From contig JAHJAL010000055.1 in NCBI GenBank assembly GCA_018814055.1, positions 1 to 6,140 of the forward strand: a stretch of DNA of 6,140 nucleotides, given 5' to 3'. The position numbers were made by a program, and so were the translations under genes. Source of the stretch: Patescibacteria group bacterium (GTDB lineage: Bacteria; Patescibacteriota; JAHJAL01). Below the pieces are notes generated by a model. That model had not been told where the DNA came from, did no database searches, and saw nothing but the letters and a program-made list of their open reading frames with translations. Of the stretch, positions 1-5,616 are shown piece after piece. The stretch's first letter is position 1, and each line of letters begins with the position of its first letter.

Positions 1-44
1 AAATAATCCAATTATTAATTATTCATTGTTCATTGGAATCAAAG
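1..44. other. AT-rich region downstream of tRNA-Arg with weak hairpin
   Basis: This low-complexity stretch contains near-repeats of ATTATT and ATTCATTGTTCATTG. TCCAAT (7-12) can pair with ATTGGA (32-37), giving a 6-bp stem with a loop of about 19 nt. Read on the - strand, the stem is followed by a short T-rich run (TTATTT), so it might act as a weak terminator for tRNA-Arg. The stem is short and AT-rich, and confidence in a function is low. Confidence 0.25.
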
Positions 45-118
45 CGCTTCCCATAGGATTCGAACCCATAACCTCCTGGTCCGAAGCCAGGCGCTCTATC
101 CAGTTGAGCTAGGGAAGC
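45..118 (-). tRNA. tRNA-Arg (anticodon UCG)
   Basis: On the - strand the segment folds into a full cloverleaf. The 7-bp acceptor stem is GCTTCCC/GGGAAGC, the D arm is GCTC/GAGC with GG in the loop, the anticodon stem is CCTGG/CCAGG, and the T arm is ATGGG/CCTAT around TTCGAAT. The anticodon loop CTTCGGA places UCG at positions 34-36, which reads CGA arginine codons. C35 and an A after the D-loop GG (A20) are established arginine identity elements and both are present. The discriminator base is G (position 45). No CCA is encoded, so a CCA-adding enzyme is expected. It is the only recognisable gene on the - strand apart from the RNA candidate upstream of it. Confidence 0.95.
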
Positions 119-131
119 ATGTCTGTATATA

Positions 132-160
132 ATTATATAAGAGATGTGAGTATTATTGAA
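132..160 (-). promoter_or_regulatory. Probable promoter of tRNA-Arg
   Basis: Read on the - strand, a perfect -10 box TATAAT (137 to 132) lies 13 nt before the first tRNA base. A weak -35, TTCAAT (160 to 155), lies 17 bp upstream of it. The expected start near 125 gives a short 5' leader for RNase P to remove. The -10 is convincing but the -35 matches consensus at only three positions. The surrounding DNA is so AT-rich that TATAAT can also arise by chance. Confidence 0.45.
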
Positions 161-173
161 TATTTTTGCGCAT

Positions 174-276
174 AAAAAAACCGACCAAGGTCTTTTGAGG
201 CTATAGCTTTGAACGAAGATGGCGTGAGCCAAACTTGTCAAAGACAATAGTTGGTCCCCAGCGGCACGTGGTCAGT
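174..276 (-). ncRNA. Candidate structured small RNA ending in a U tract
   Basis: Unlike the AT-rich flanks, this island is GC-balanced and highly structured. On the - strand the 5' arm ACTGACCA (276-269) pairs over 8 bp, including one G-U, with TGGTCGGT (187-180). Seven Ts (180-174) follow, the last base of the arm being the first T, so this helix can serve as the terminator. An 8x8 internal loop follows, then a long hairpin: TGGGG (260-256) with CCTCA (200-196), CTAT (250-247) with ATAG (204-201), CTTTGA (243-238) with TCAAAG (212-207), AAG (236-234) with CTT (218-216), and TGGC (231-228) with GCCA (223-220) around a 4-nt loop. The closing helix is complete only on the - strand; on the + strand the wobble becomes a C-A mismatch and no U tract follows. 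Against this, the apical loop reads GUGA, a GNRA tetraloop, on the + strand. I see no SRP, RNase P, tmRNA or known riboswitch signature. Confidence 0.55.
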
Positions 277-289
277 AAAATAATTTGAA

Positions 290-312
290 ATTAAGAATTA
301 AGAATAATTCTT
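290..312. repeat. 7-bp direct repeat and AAGAAT palindrome
   Basis: ATTAAGA occurs twice in tandem (290-296 and 297-303). It runs into the palindrome AAGAAT-A-ATTCTT (300-312). The palindrome lies just inside the expected transcription start of the leftward promoter, so it could be an operator or simply AT-rich intergenic repeat sequence. Nothing in the sequence decides between these. Confidence 0.35.
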
Positions 313-320
313 GATTACAG

Positions 321-349
321 TTGTCATGCTATCATAATAATTATATAAT
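321..349 (+). promoter_or_regulatory. Promoter of the thpR-uvrC transcript
   Basis: TTGTCA (321-326) and a perfect TATAAT (344-349) are separated by exactly 17 bp. The expected start is about 355-357, only about 5-7 nt before the thpR ATG at 362. The mRNA would therefore have almost no leader and no usable Shine-Dalgarno site. The site overlaps a leftward promoter on the opposite strand almost completely. Confidence 0.7.
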
Positions 350-354
350 GTCAA
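326..354 (-). promoter_or_regulatory. Leftward promoter for the small RNA candidate
   Basis: On the - strand a perfect -35 TTGACA (354 to 349) is followed after exactly 17 bp by TAGCAT (331 to 326), which matches the -10 consensus at four of six positions, including the first two and the last. Transcription should start near 319 and run left into the structured segment ending at 174, giving an RNA of about 145 nt. It shares its DNA with the rightward thpR promoter, so polymerase could probably occupy only one at a time. Confidence 0.55.
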
Positions 355-361
355 GGTTATA

Positions 362-922
362 ATGATGAAGAGGTGTTTTATATCAATTGATTTGCCAATT
401 GATATAAGGAATTGTTTAGCCAGTGATTTTTGTTATTGGCGGGATGGTAAATTGATGGGATTACCTATAGGATGGGTGGAACTGGAGAAACTACATATGA
501 CACTGGTTTTTTTGGGAGATGTAGGAGAAGATAGGATTGAAAAATTGGTTAGTTGTTTGGAGAAGTTGCGGTTTAAGAAAAAGATAGAGTGTGAATTAAA
601 AGGAGTGGGGTATTTCGGGGAAGGCAGTGATTTAAAGGTTTTATATATGGGAGTGGTAGAGAAAGGCTTGAGTGAATTGTCAAAAGCAGTAGGTAGTAGA
701 ATATCTGGTTGTAGTTTTGAGTTTGATGATAAACCTTTGAGTGTACATGTGACTATCGGTCGGTTCAAGAGAAGCTTGAATAAGCCGGGTCAAATGAAAA
801 TAAATGATTTGGTGAGGGAAAATAACAATCGAAGTTGGGGCAAATGGCAGGTTAGTAGTTTTGGTTTGTATGAATCGGATAAGAAAGAGTATAAAATTAT
901 TAGGGAATTTTTTGTAAAATGA
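362..922 (+). CDS. thpR: RNA 2',3'-cyclic phosphodiesterase (2H family, ThpR/LigT)
   Basis: This cytoplasmic 2H-superfamily enzyme is 186 aa, the usual length for the family. Family members hydrolyse 2',3'-cyclic phosphates at RNA ends to 2'-phosphates, and some show 2'-5' RNA ligase activity in vitro. Both catalytic HxT motifs are present: H45-M-T47 in HMTLVFLGDV and H129-V-T131 in HVTIGRFKR. The N-terminal strand RCFISIDLP and the C-terminal pattern SSFGLYES are also typical. Two ATGs in a row (362 and 365) could start it. I kept the first. An AAGG at 353-356 lies near the expected transcription start, so initiation is probably leaderless or nearly so. The 3' end overlaps uvrC by 4 nt (ATGA), indicating co-transcription and coupled translation. 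The physiological substrate is unknown, as for most bacterial ThpR proteins. Confidence 0.9.
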   Translation: MMKRCFISIDLPIDIRNCLASDFCYWRDGKLMGLPIGWVELEKLHMTLVFLGDVGEDRIEKLVSCLEKLRFKKKIECELKGVGYFGEGSDLKVLYMGVVEKGLSELSKAVGSRISGCSFEFDDKPLSVHVTIGRFKRSLNKPGQMKINDLVRENNNRSWGKWQVSSFGLYESDKKEYKIIREFFVK

Positions 923-2847
923 CCAGAAGGAATTCAAAATTGGTAGTTAAGTTGAAAACCATTCCCAAAGAGAATGGAGTGTATTTGATGAGGGGTAGGG
1001 ATGAAAAAGTTATTTATGTGGGCAAGGCTAGGGATTTGTCAAATCGGGTTAGAAGTTATTTCAATCGAGAAATTGAAGAAATTAAAACCAGACAATTGGT
1101 AGAGAATATTGATAATATTGAGTGGATTGTGACTGATAGTGAATTGGAGGCCTTGATGCTGGAAACGAATCTGATCAAGAAATATCGACCTAGATATAAC
1201 GTACTGATGAAGGATGATAAAAATTATGTGTATATCAAGATTACCGAGGAGGACTTTCCGAGAGTTTTATTGGTTAGAAGGTTTGTGCGGGATGGTTCGA
1301 AGTATTTTGGTCCTTATACCAATGCAACGGCGATTGAGCAGGGCTTGAAGCTGCTGAATAGAATATTTCCATTTTTTACCTACCAGAATAAAATTGGTGT
1401 GGCGCCGATGGATAGTGTAGCAGGCAAAGAATTGTTTATTAAGCGTTCTAAGTCGGTATGGGGATATTTGGACGAGAAAGATTCATACAACCGGATGATT
1501 GAAGATTTTGTGGCTTTTATGCGGGGTAGAACCGGAAAAGTGATGAAGATGTTTACGATGGAGATGAAAAGGGAATCGAAGGCAAAAAATTTTGAAAAGG
1601 CGGCTGGGCTTAGGGATCGGATTGAAGAAGTTCAGAGAATTGTAGCCAAACAAAAAGTCATTACGCCAACCAGGGAGAGTGCTGATGTAATAGGGATATA
1701 TGGAGAGAAGAGCGATAAATTGGTTGGTCTTTTAATGATTAGAGATGGTAAAATGATTGATCTAAAATTTTTTGTAGTTAAGGGTGAAAGTAATTCTGAT
1801 ATAATAATGACTTTTGTTTTGGATTATTATGCCAATACTTTGGACTATCCAAAGTATATTTTGCTGCCAGAGAAATTGCCGGTTACAGATTTATTGGAAG
1901 AGTACCTTTTGGAAGTAACAAATCAATCTATCAAAGTGCTAATTCCTCAAAAGGGACTAAAAAGAAAAATGGTTCTGCTGGCTGAAAAAAATGCCAGGGT
2001 GGAATATTTACGGAGACAATCCGTGAAAACATTTAGCAAAAATGAGGGAGTGGGTTTGGTTGAATTACTGGGTGTATTGGAGGGTATGAGTAAAGAGTAT
2101 TTAGACGCAGGAAAATGGAAGAAGCAAAAAAAGCATAATTTTGTGATTGAGGGATATGATATTTCTAATTTGGGTCAAACGGGTGTGGTGGGAGCGATGG
2201 TGGTGTGGGAAATTGGGGAGGTCAAAAGTCAGAAGTCGGAAAGTAGAGTGACAGAGAAGTTATTTGATTGGGATGATATTGGAAAATGGAAGGGAGGATT
2301 TGCGAAGAGTAGGTGCAAAAGGTTTGAGATAAAAAGTTTTGCCGGACAGGATGATTTTGCGGCATTGAGAGAAGTTCTGGGAAGGCGCTTTATGAGAAAA
2401 AGCAAAGGGTGGAGTTGGCCGAATATGGTGTTGATTGATGGGGGCAAGGGACAATTGAGCGTGGTGTTACGCGTATTGGAAAAATTGGGAGTGGACGTGA
2501 TGGTGTTGGCACTGGCCAAGCAGGAGGAGGAGATTTGGCTCGGGAAGATGGTTGGTAGTAGACCGGAGTTTATGAAGTTGGAAATTGATAAAAATAATCC
2601 GGCGTCTTTGTTGTTGCGGGGTATACGTGATGAGGTTCACCGATTTGTTTTGTCATATCAAAAAGTGGTGAGGAAGAAATCTGTTAGAAAGTCTTTGTTG
2701 GATAAAGTGGCAGGTTTGGGTCCAAAGAAGAAGAAAAGGCTTTTGAGTAAATATGGTAGTGTCAGAGGGGTTAGAGAGGCTGGCGAAGCCGAGATAGCTA
2801 GTGATGTAGGAGAGAAGGTTGCCAAGGAATTGTTTAAGTTATTATAA
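919..2847 (+). CDS. uvrC: UvrABC nucleotide excision repair nuclease subunit UvrC
   Basis: UvrC cuts DNA on both sides of a UvrB-bound lesion. All four domains are recognisable. The GIY-YIG nuclease occupies residues 18-100, with GVY at 20-22, YVG at 33-35, R43 and the catalytic Glu in the SELEALMLE motif (E77). The UVR motif that contacts UvrB is about 209-243. The RNase H-like nuclease holds D414 (GYDISN), D507 (LIDGGKGQ) and H574 (RDEVHRF). The C-terminal helix-hairpin-helix is about 593-640. At 642 aa it is somewhat longer than E. coli UvrC (610 aa). Two oddities stand out. The four cysteines that hold a 4Fe-4S cluster in typical UvrC are absent, and the whole protein has a single Cys (C466). 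An extra segment also sits at about 435-462. The start codon overlaps the thpR stop, and a distant AGGGA (902-906) is too far to be a good ribosome site, so translational coupling is likely. Confidence 0.96.
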   Translation: MTRRNSKLVVKLKTIPKENGVYLMRGRDEKVIYVGKARDLSNRVRSYFNREIEEIKTRQLVENIDNIEWIVTDSELEALMLETNLIKKYRPRYNVLMKDDKNYVYIKITEEDFPRVLLVRRFVRDGSKYFGPYTNATAIEQGLKLLNRIFPFFTYQNKIGVAPMDSVAGKELFIKRSKSVWGYLDEKDSYNRMIEDFVAFMRGRTGKVMKMFTMEMKRESKAKNFEKAAGLRDRIEEVQRIVAKQKVITPTRESADVIGIYGEKSDKLVGLLMIRDGKMIDLKFFVVKGESNSDIIMTFVLDYYANTLDYPKYILLPEKLPVTDLLEEYLLEVTNQSIKVLIPQKGLKRKMVLLAEKNARVEYLRRQSVKTFSKNEGVGLVELLGVLEGMSKEYLDAGKWKKQKKHNFVIEGYDISNLGQTGVVGAMVVWEIGEVKSQKSESRVTEKLFDWDDIGKWKGGFAKSRCKRFEIKSFAGQDDFAALREVLGRRFMRKSKGWSWPNMVLIDGGKGQLSVVLRVLEKLGVDVMVLALAKQEEEIWLGKMVGSRPEFMKLEIDKNNPASLLLRGIRDEVHRFVLSYQKVVRKKSVRKSLLDKVAGLGPKKKKRLLSKYGSVRGVREAGEAEIASDVGEKVAKELFKLL

Positions 2848-2879
2848 TGAGTTAGAGTGATTATCTAATTTTATACAGT

Positions 2880-3248
2880 ATGATTAAAAGATTTTTGTTT
2901 CATGTGTTGGCCAATGCGGCGGCTTTCCTGTTGTCAGATTTGGTTTTGACAGGGGTGGGTTTTCAGGATAATATGTGGATTGTGGTATTGGCAGTGTTGG
3001 TGTTTGGTTTTATCAATACTTTTGTGAAGCCGGTAGTGACCTTGCTTTCCTTGCCGGCTATCATATTTAGTTTGGGGATATTTTATCTGATTGTGAACGG
3101 TCTGATGTTGTGGTTTGTTTCGGCACTGGTACCGGGTTTTGAGATAACTGGGTTGTGGACGGCGGTGGCGATGGGTTTGATAGTTAGCTTGGTAAACTGG
3201 ATATTGAATTGGATGGTAGAGGATGATGAGAAAGCGTTGAAAGTATGA
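2880..3248 (+). CDS. Small four-helix membrane protein, phage holin family 4 / YvlD-like
   Basis: This 122-aa integral membrane protein has four hydrophobic segments at about 5-24, 32-50, 55-84 (long, perhaps a re-entrant or bent helix) and 92-112. The N-terminus is short and basic, and the tail VEDDEKALKV is charged. Conserved features of the family (Pfam Phage_holin_4_2) include N46 three residues before KP (50-51), the LPAIIFSLGIFYLIVNGL stretch and a following PGF (85-87). Despite the family name, these chromosomal proteins are common in bacteria with no phage nearby. In Bacillus the relative YvlD is tied to cell-envelope stress, but no function is established here. The gap to uvrC is 32 nt with no terminator and no convincing promoter. 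No Shine-Dalgarno precedes the ATG. It most likely forms the last gene of the thpR-uvrC transcript. Confidence 0.85.
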   Translation: MIKRFLFHVLANAAAFLLSDLVLTGVGFQDNMWIVVLAVLVFGFINTFVKPVVTLLSLPAIIFSLGIFYLIVNGLMLWFVSALVPGFEITGLWTAVAMGLIVSLVNWILNWMVEDDEKALKV

Positions 3249-3299
3249 ACATTGTCAAACAATTATTGGAAGGTCATATTTTTATTGTTTGATAATGTT
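3248..3299 (+). repeat. 16-bp inverted repeat after the membrane-protein gene
   Basis: AACATTGTCAAACAAT (3248-3263) pairs along its full length with ATTGTTTGATAATGTT (3284-3299). As + strand RNA there are 15 Watson-Crick pairs and one G-U around a 20-nt loop. The left arm begins on the last base of the upstream stop codon and the right arm ends 7 nt before tRNA-Ala. There is no strong T tract after it (TTATACG), so it is not a classical terminator. It could be a weak terminator, an mRNA 3'-end stabiliser, or a remnant of a small mobile repeat. Confidence 0.6.
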
Positions 3300-3306
3300 T
3301 ATACGA

Positions 3307-3379
3307 GGGCCGTTGGCGCAGTTGGTAGCGCGCATCCATGGCATGGATGAGGTCGCCGGTTCGATCCCGGCACGGTCCA
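3307..3379 (+). tRNA. tRNA-Ala (anticodon GGC)
   Basis: The cloverleaf is complete. The acceptor stem is GGGCCGT/ACGGTCC, the D arm GCGC/GCGC, the anticodon stem CATCC/GGATG, and the T arm GCCGG/CCGGC around TTCGATC, with discriminator A. The anticodon loop ATGGCAT gives GGC, which reads GCC alanine codons. The third acceptor pair is G3-U70, the decisive identity element for alanyl-tRNA synthetase, which confirms the assignment. CCA is not encoded. The gene sits between the membrane-protein gene and the hydrolase with no clear promoter of its own; the AT-rich GATAAT at 3291-3296 could serve as a -10. Confidence 0.96.
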
Positions 3380-3512
3380 TTTTGGAATATAATTATTATT
3401 TATAATATCTTATATACCGTTTATTGTGAAAAACGGTCCGTTTATGTGTTTTGGGGTTAATAATTTTTGGGTTATAGTTGTATAAAGGTATAGAAGATAA
3501 AAAAGAAGTATT
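3380..3512. other. AT-rich spacer between tRNA-Ala and the hydrolase, with hairpin
   Basis: ACCGTTT (3416-3422) and AAACGGT (3431-3437) form a perfect 7-bp stem with an 8-nt loop. T-rich but interrupted sequence follows, a possible weak terminator for the tRNA transcript. Further right are several -10-like boxes, the best being TATAGT (3473-3478) and TATAAA (3481-3486). Their -35 partners are poor (for example TTGGGG at 3451-3456), so the hydrolase promoter cannot be placed exactly. A purine-rich AAGAAG (3503-3508) just before the ATG may act as a weak ribosome site. Confidence 0.4.
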
Positions 3513-4268
3513 ATGATCAAAAAGAAAATATTGATTAATGGTTTGATGGTTAATTATTATGTATCGAATGTAATGATGCCGACTGATACCTTGGTGTTTT
3601 TGCATGGATGGGGGACTGATGCTAGAAGTTTTGCGGGAGTGGTAGAGAAAAGGAATAATTGGTTGGCTTTGGATTGGCCGGGGTTTGGGGGGAGTGATTT
3701 TCCGGATATGGCTTGGGGAGTCTTGGATTATGCCAAATTTTTGGCTGAATTTTTACAGAAGTTAAATGTTGTTGATCCAATTTTGGTAGGTCATTCTTTT
3801 GGTGGAAGGGTGATAATCAAGTATTGTGCTAATAATTTGGGTGGTGTCAAGAAAATTATTTTGGTTGATAGCGCCGGAATCAAAGAAGAGGGAAAGAGGT
3901 TGGAATTGTTGGAAAAATTATCCAAGACCAGTCAACCACTGAGGCGGGTACCGGGATTGGGATCATTGATTGATCGGATGGGTAGTAAATTTAGATCTGA
4001 TGATTATAAGTTGGCGGGCAAGAATAAAGGGACATTCAAAAAAGTTATCGGAGAGGATCTACAACCGGATATGATGAAGGTAAAGGTTCCGGCTATAATA
4101 ATTTGGGGAGAAAATGACGAACAAACACCGCTGGAGGATGGAAAAAGGATCAATAAATTGATAAAGGATTCAAAAATTTTTGTGATCAAAGACGCGGGGC
4201 ATTATCCATTTATCGATCAATATGATGAATTTATTCAAATTTTTGATGGGGAAATAAATGCTGATTAG
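3513..4268 (+). CDS. Alpha/beta-fold hydrolase
   Basis: This 251-aa protein has every landmark of the alpha/beta hydrolase fold. HGWG (31-34) forms the oxyanion turn after strand 3. DWPGFGGSD (54-62) is typical of the esterase/peroxidase-like branch. The nucleophile elbow GHSFGG has S95, the acid is D202 in WGENDEQTP, and the catalytic His is H230 in AGHYPF. A cap region of roughly residues 125-180 is rich in Lys and Arg. There is no signal peptide, so it is probably cytoplasmic. The substrate cannot be predicted: the fold covers esterases, lipases, C-C bond hydrolases and others. Its last 11 nt overlap the start of the MurF-like gene, so the two are translated together. This suggests, without proving, a role linked to envelope precursors. 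Confidence 0.9.
   Translation: MIKKKILINGLMVNYYVSNVMMPTDTLVFLHGWGTDARSFAGVVEKRNNWLALDWPGFGGSDFPDMAWGVLDYAKFLAEFLQKLNVVDPILVGHSFGGRVIIKYCANNLGGVKKIILVDSAGIKEEGKRLELLEKLSKTSQPLRRVPGLGSLIDRMGSKFRSDDYKLAGKNKGTFKKVIGEDLQPDMMKVKVPAIIIWGENDEQTPLEDGKRINKLIKDSKIFVIKDAGHYPFIDQYDEFIQIFDGEINAD
4248..4252 (+). promoter_or_regulatory. Ribosome binding site of the MurF-like gene
   Basis: GGGGA ends 5 nt before the ATG at 4258 and lies inside the hydrolase coding sequence. It supports this ATG as the true start even though the reading frames overlap by 11 nt. Confidence 0.55.
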
Positions 4269-5616
4269 AAATTTGCTCTATATTTTGCAGAGCGAGGGAT
4301 ATGATCCGAGAAGATTTCTGAGATATACTTATGGCCATTTGGCATGGTGGAAGTTGGAAGGAAGGCAGAAACTGGAATGGACGGGTAAAATTGTGGTGTT
4401 ATACGTTGTGACGTGGATATTGGTGATTGGTTTGATTTTGATGTTGATCAAATATTGGGGGTGGGTGGGATTATTTTGTATAATCATTCTTTTGAGCGTA
4501 TTGCCATGCTTGATTGTTTTGTCTTTGTTGGTTGTTACTCCCGTTGATTGGATTTTGAAAAAGATTATTGTGGGTAGAGCTAAAGAATTACTGAAACAAA
4601 AAAATATGATCAAAATCGGGATTACCGGAAGTTATGGCAAAACTAGTATGAAGGAGATATTAGGTGCTGTTTTGCAGGAAAAATTTAAAGTTCTAAAAAC
4701 TCCAGAAAATATAAATACAGACATTGGGGTGGCCAGGTTTATTACCAAAAATTTACGTGATGAGGAAGTGTTGATTGTTGAGATGGGAGCGTATAGTAAG
4801 GGTGATATTATTAATTTATGTGAGTTGGTGAATCCAGATTATTCGCTGCTGACCGGGATAGCTCAGGCGCACTTGGATCGTTTTGGGAGTATGGAAAACA
4901 TTATAGAAGCGAAATTTGAGTTACCAAAAAGGACCAGAAAGCTATCATTGATAAATTTGGACAATGAGATAATCAAAAGCAATCATCAAAAAATTGATCT
5001 AAAAAATTATCGAGGTATCTCTAAAAAGATATTTTCCAATGTACAAATTTTGGATAATTTTGCCGGCGTGGAATTTGAATTTGATAACCAGAAGTTTAGA
5101 TGTGCTCTTTTGGCAGAACATAATTTGTCTTTGATTTCTCTGGCGTTTGAGTTGGCCCGGGAATTGGGGCTTGATGATGAGCAGATGAAACGGGGTTTGT
5201 TGATGATGAAACCAGTCACACATCGCTTGCAGCCAATTTACAATGAGAAAGCGGATGTAATGATTTTGGATGATAATTACAATGCCAATATTTATGGTGT
5301 GGAAAGTGCTTTGGAAGTTTTGGCTAGGGCCAAGGGCCGGAAAATAGTAATTACTCCGGGTCCGCTGGTTGAAGTTGGTGATATGACGGAGGAATTAAAT
5401 AATAAAGTGGGTAAAATGTATGCCAGTAAAGTTGATTTGGTGATGTTGATCAAAAGCAGTGTTTCAAAGTATGTTTTGGAGGGGATGAATGATGAAGGAT
5501 TTGATGAGTATAAGTTGTATGATTCAACTTTAGAGGCACATGAAGATTTGAAGAAGATTTTGAAAAAAGGTGATACGATTTTGTTCCAGAATGATTTGGC
5601 GGATATATATTTATAA
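4258..5616 (+). CDS. Membrane-anchored Mur ligase, MurF-like
   Basis: This ATP-dependent Mur ligase most resembles MurF, which joins D-Ala-D-Ala to the UDP-MurNAc-peptide. The ATP loop is GITGSYGKTS (121-130, K128). NINTDIGV and EMGAYSKGDI follow, then H205 in AHLDRFG, K219 in EAKFEL (the position of the carbamylated lysine), HR at 322-323 and DDNYNAN (338-344). The C-terminal domain ends in the pattern GDTILFQNDLADIYL. The first 115 or so residues are unusual. Instead of the soluble UDP-substrate-binding domain of classical MurF there is a basic, aromatic-rich segment (1-44) and two membrane helices (about 45-64 and 70-93). The ligase would thus sit on the inner face of the membrane. The ddl gene downstream strongly supports the MurF role. 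Another Mur-ligase-type amidation (compare MurT) is the main alternative. Confidence 0.82.
   Translation: MLIRNLLYILQSEGYDPRRFLRYTYGHLAWWKLEGRQKLEWTGKIVVLYVVTWILVIGLILMLIKYWGWVGLFCIIILLSVLPCLIVLSLLVVTPVDWILKKIIVGRAKELLKQKNMIKIGITGSYGKTSMKEILGAVLQEKFKVLKTPENINTDIGVARFITKNLRDEEVLIVEMGAYSKGDIINLCELVNPDYSLLTGIAQAHLDRFGSMENIIEAKFELPKRTRKLSLINLDNEIIKSNHQKIDLKNYRGISKKIFSNVQILDNFAGVEFEFDNQKFRCALLAEHNLSLISLAFELARELGLDDEQMKRGLLMMKPVTHRLQPIYNEKADVMILDDNYNANIYGVESALEVLARAKGRKIVITPGPLVEVGDMTEELNNKVGKMYASKVDLVMLIKSSVSKYVLEGMNDEGFDEYKLYDSTLEAHEDLKKILKKGDTILFQNDLADIYL

Noticed and set aside
104..133. + strand promoter TTGAGC-N18-TATAAT
   Set aside because: The -35 lies inside tRNA-Arg, where the sequence is fixed by the cloverleaf, so the match is probably chance; the same AT block makes a better -10 for the tRNA on the - strand.
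23..247. 74-codon open frame on the - strand
   Set aside because: It runs through the whole tRNA-Arg gene and the structured RNA candidate, and its translation has no protein-like pattern; the part reading SLAQLDRAPGFGPGGYGFES is a translated tRNA.
174..276. Reading the structured segment as a + strand riboswitch for thpR
   Set aside because: The GUGA apical loop is a GNRA tetraloop on this strand, but the closing helix then has a C-A mismatch, no U tract follows, and the thpR promoter lies downstream of the segment, leaving it outside the thpR mRNA.
433..937. Two open frames antisense to thpR
   Set aside because: They lie opposite a well-supported gene with intact catalytic motifs, are rich in Ser/Thr/Pro/Phe as expected for the reverse of a G-rich gene, and have no ribosome site.
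2229..2519. Two open frames antisense to uvrC
   Set aside because: They overlap the conserved UvrC nuclease domain, and the low-complexity composition is that of antisense shadows.
2880..3248. Prophage signal from the holin-family protein
   Set aside because: The family name is historical. No other phage gene, attachment site or lysis gene lies nearby, and the two tRNAs show no flanking integrase or duplicated 3' end.
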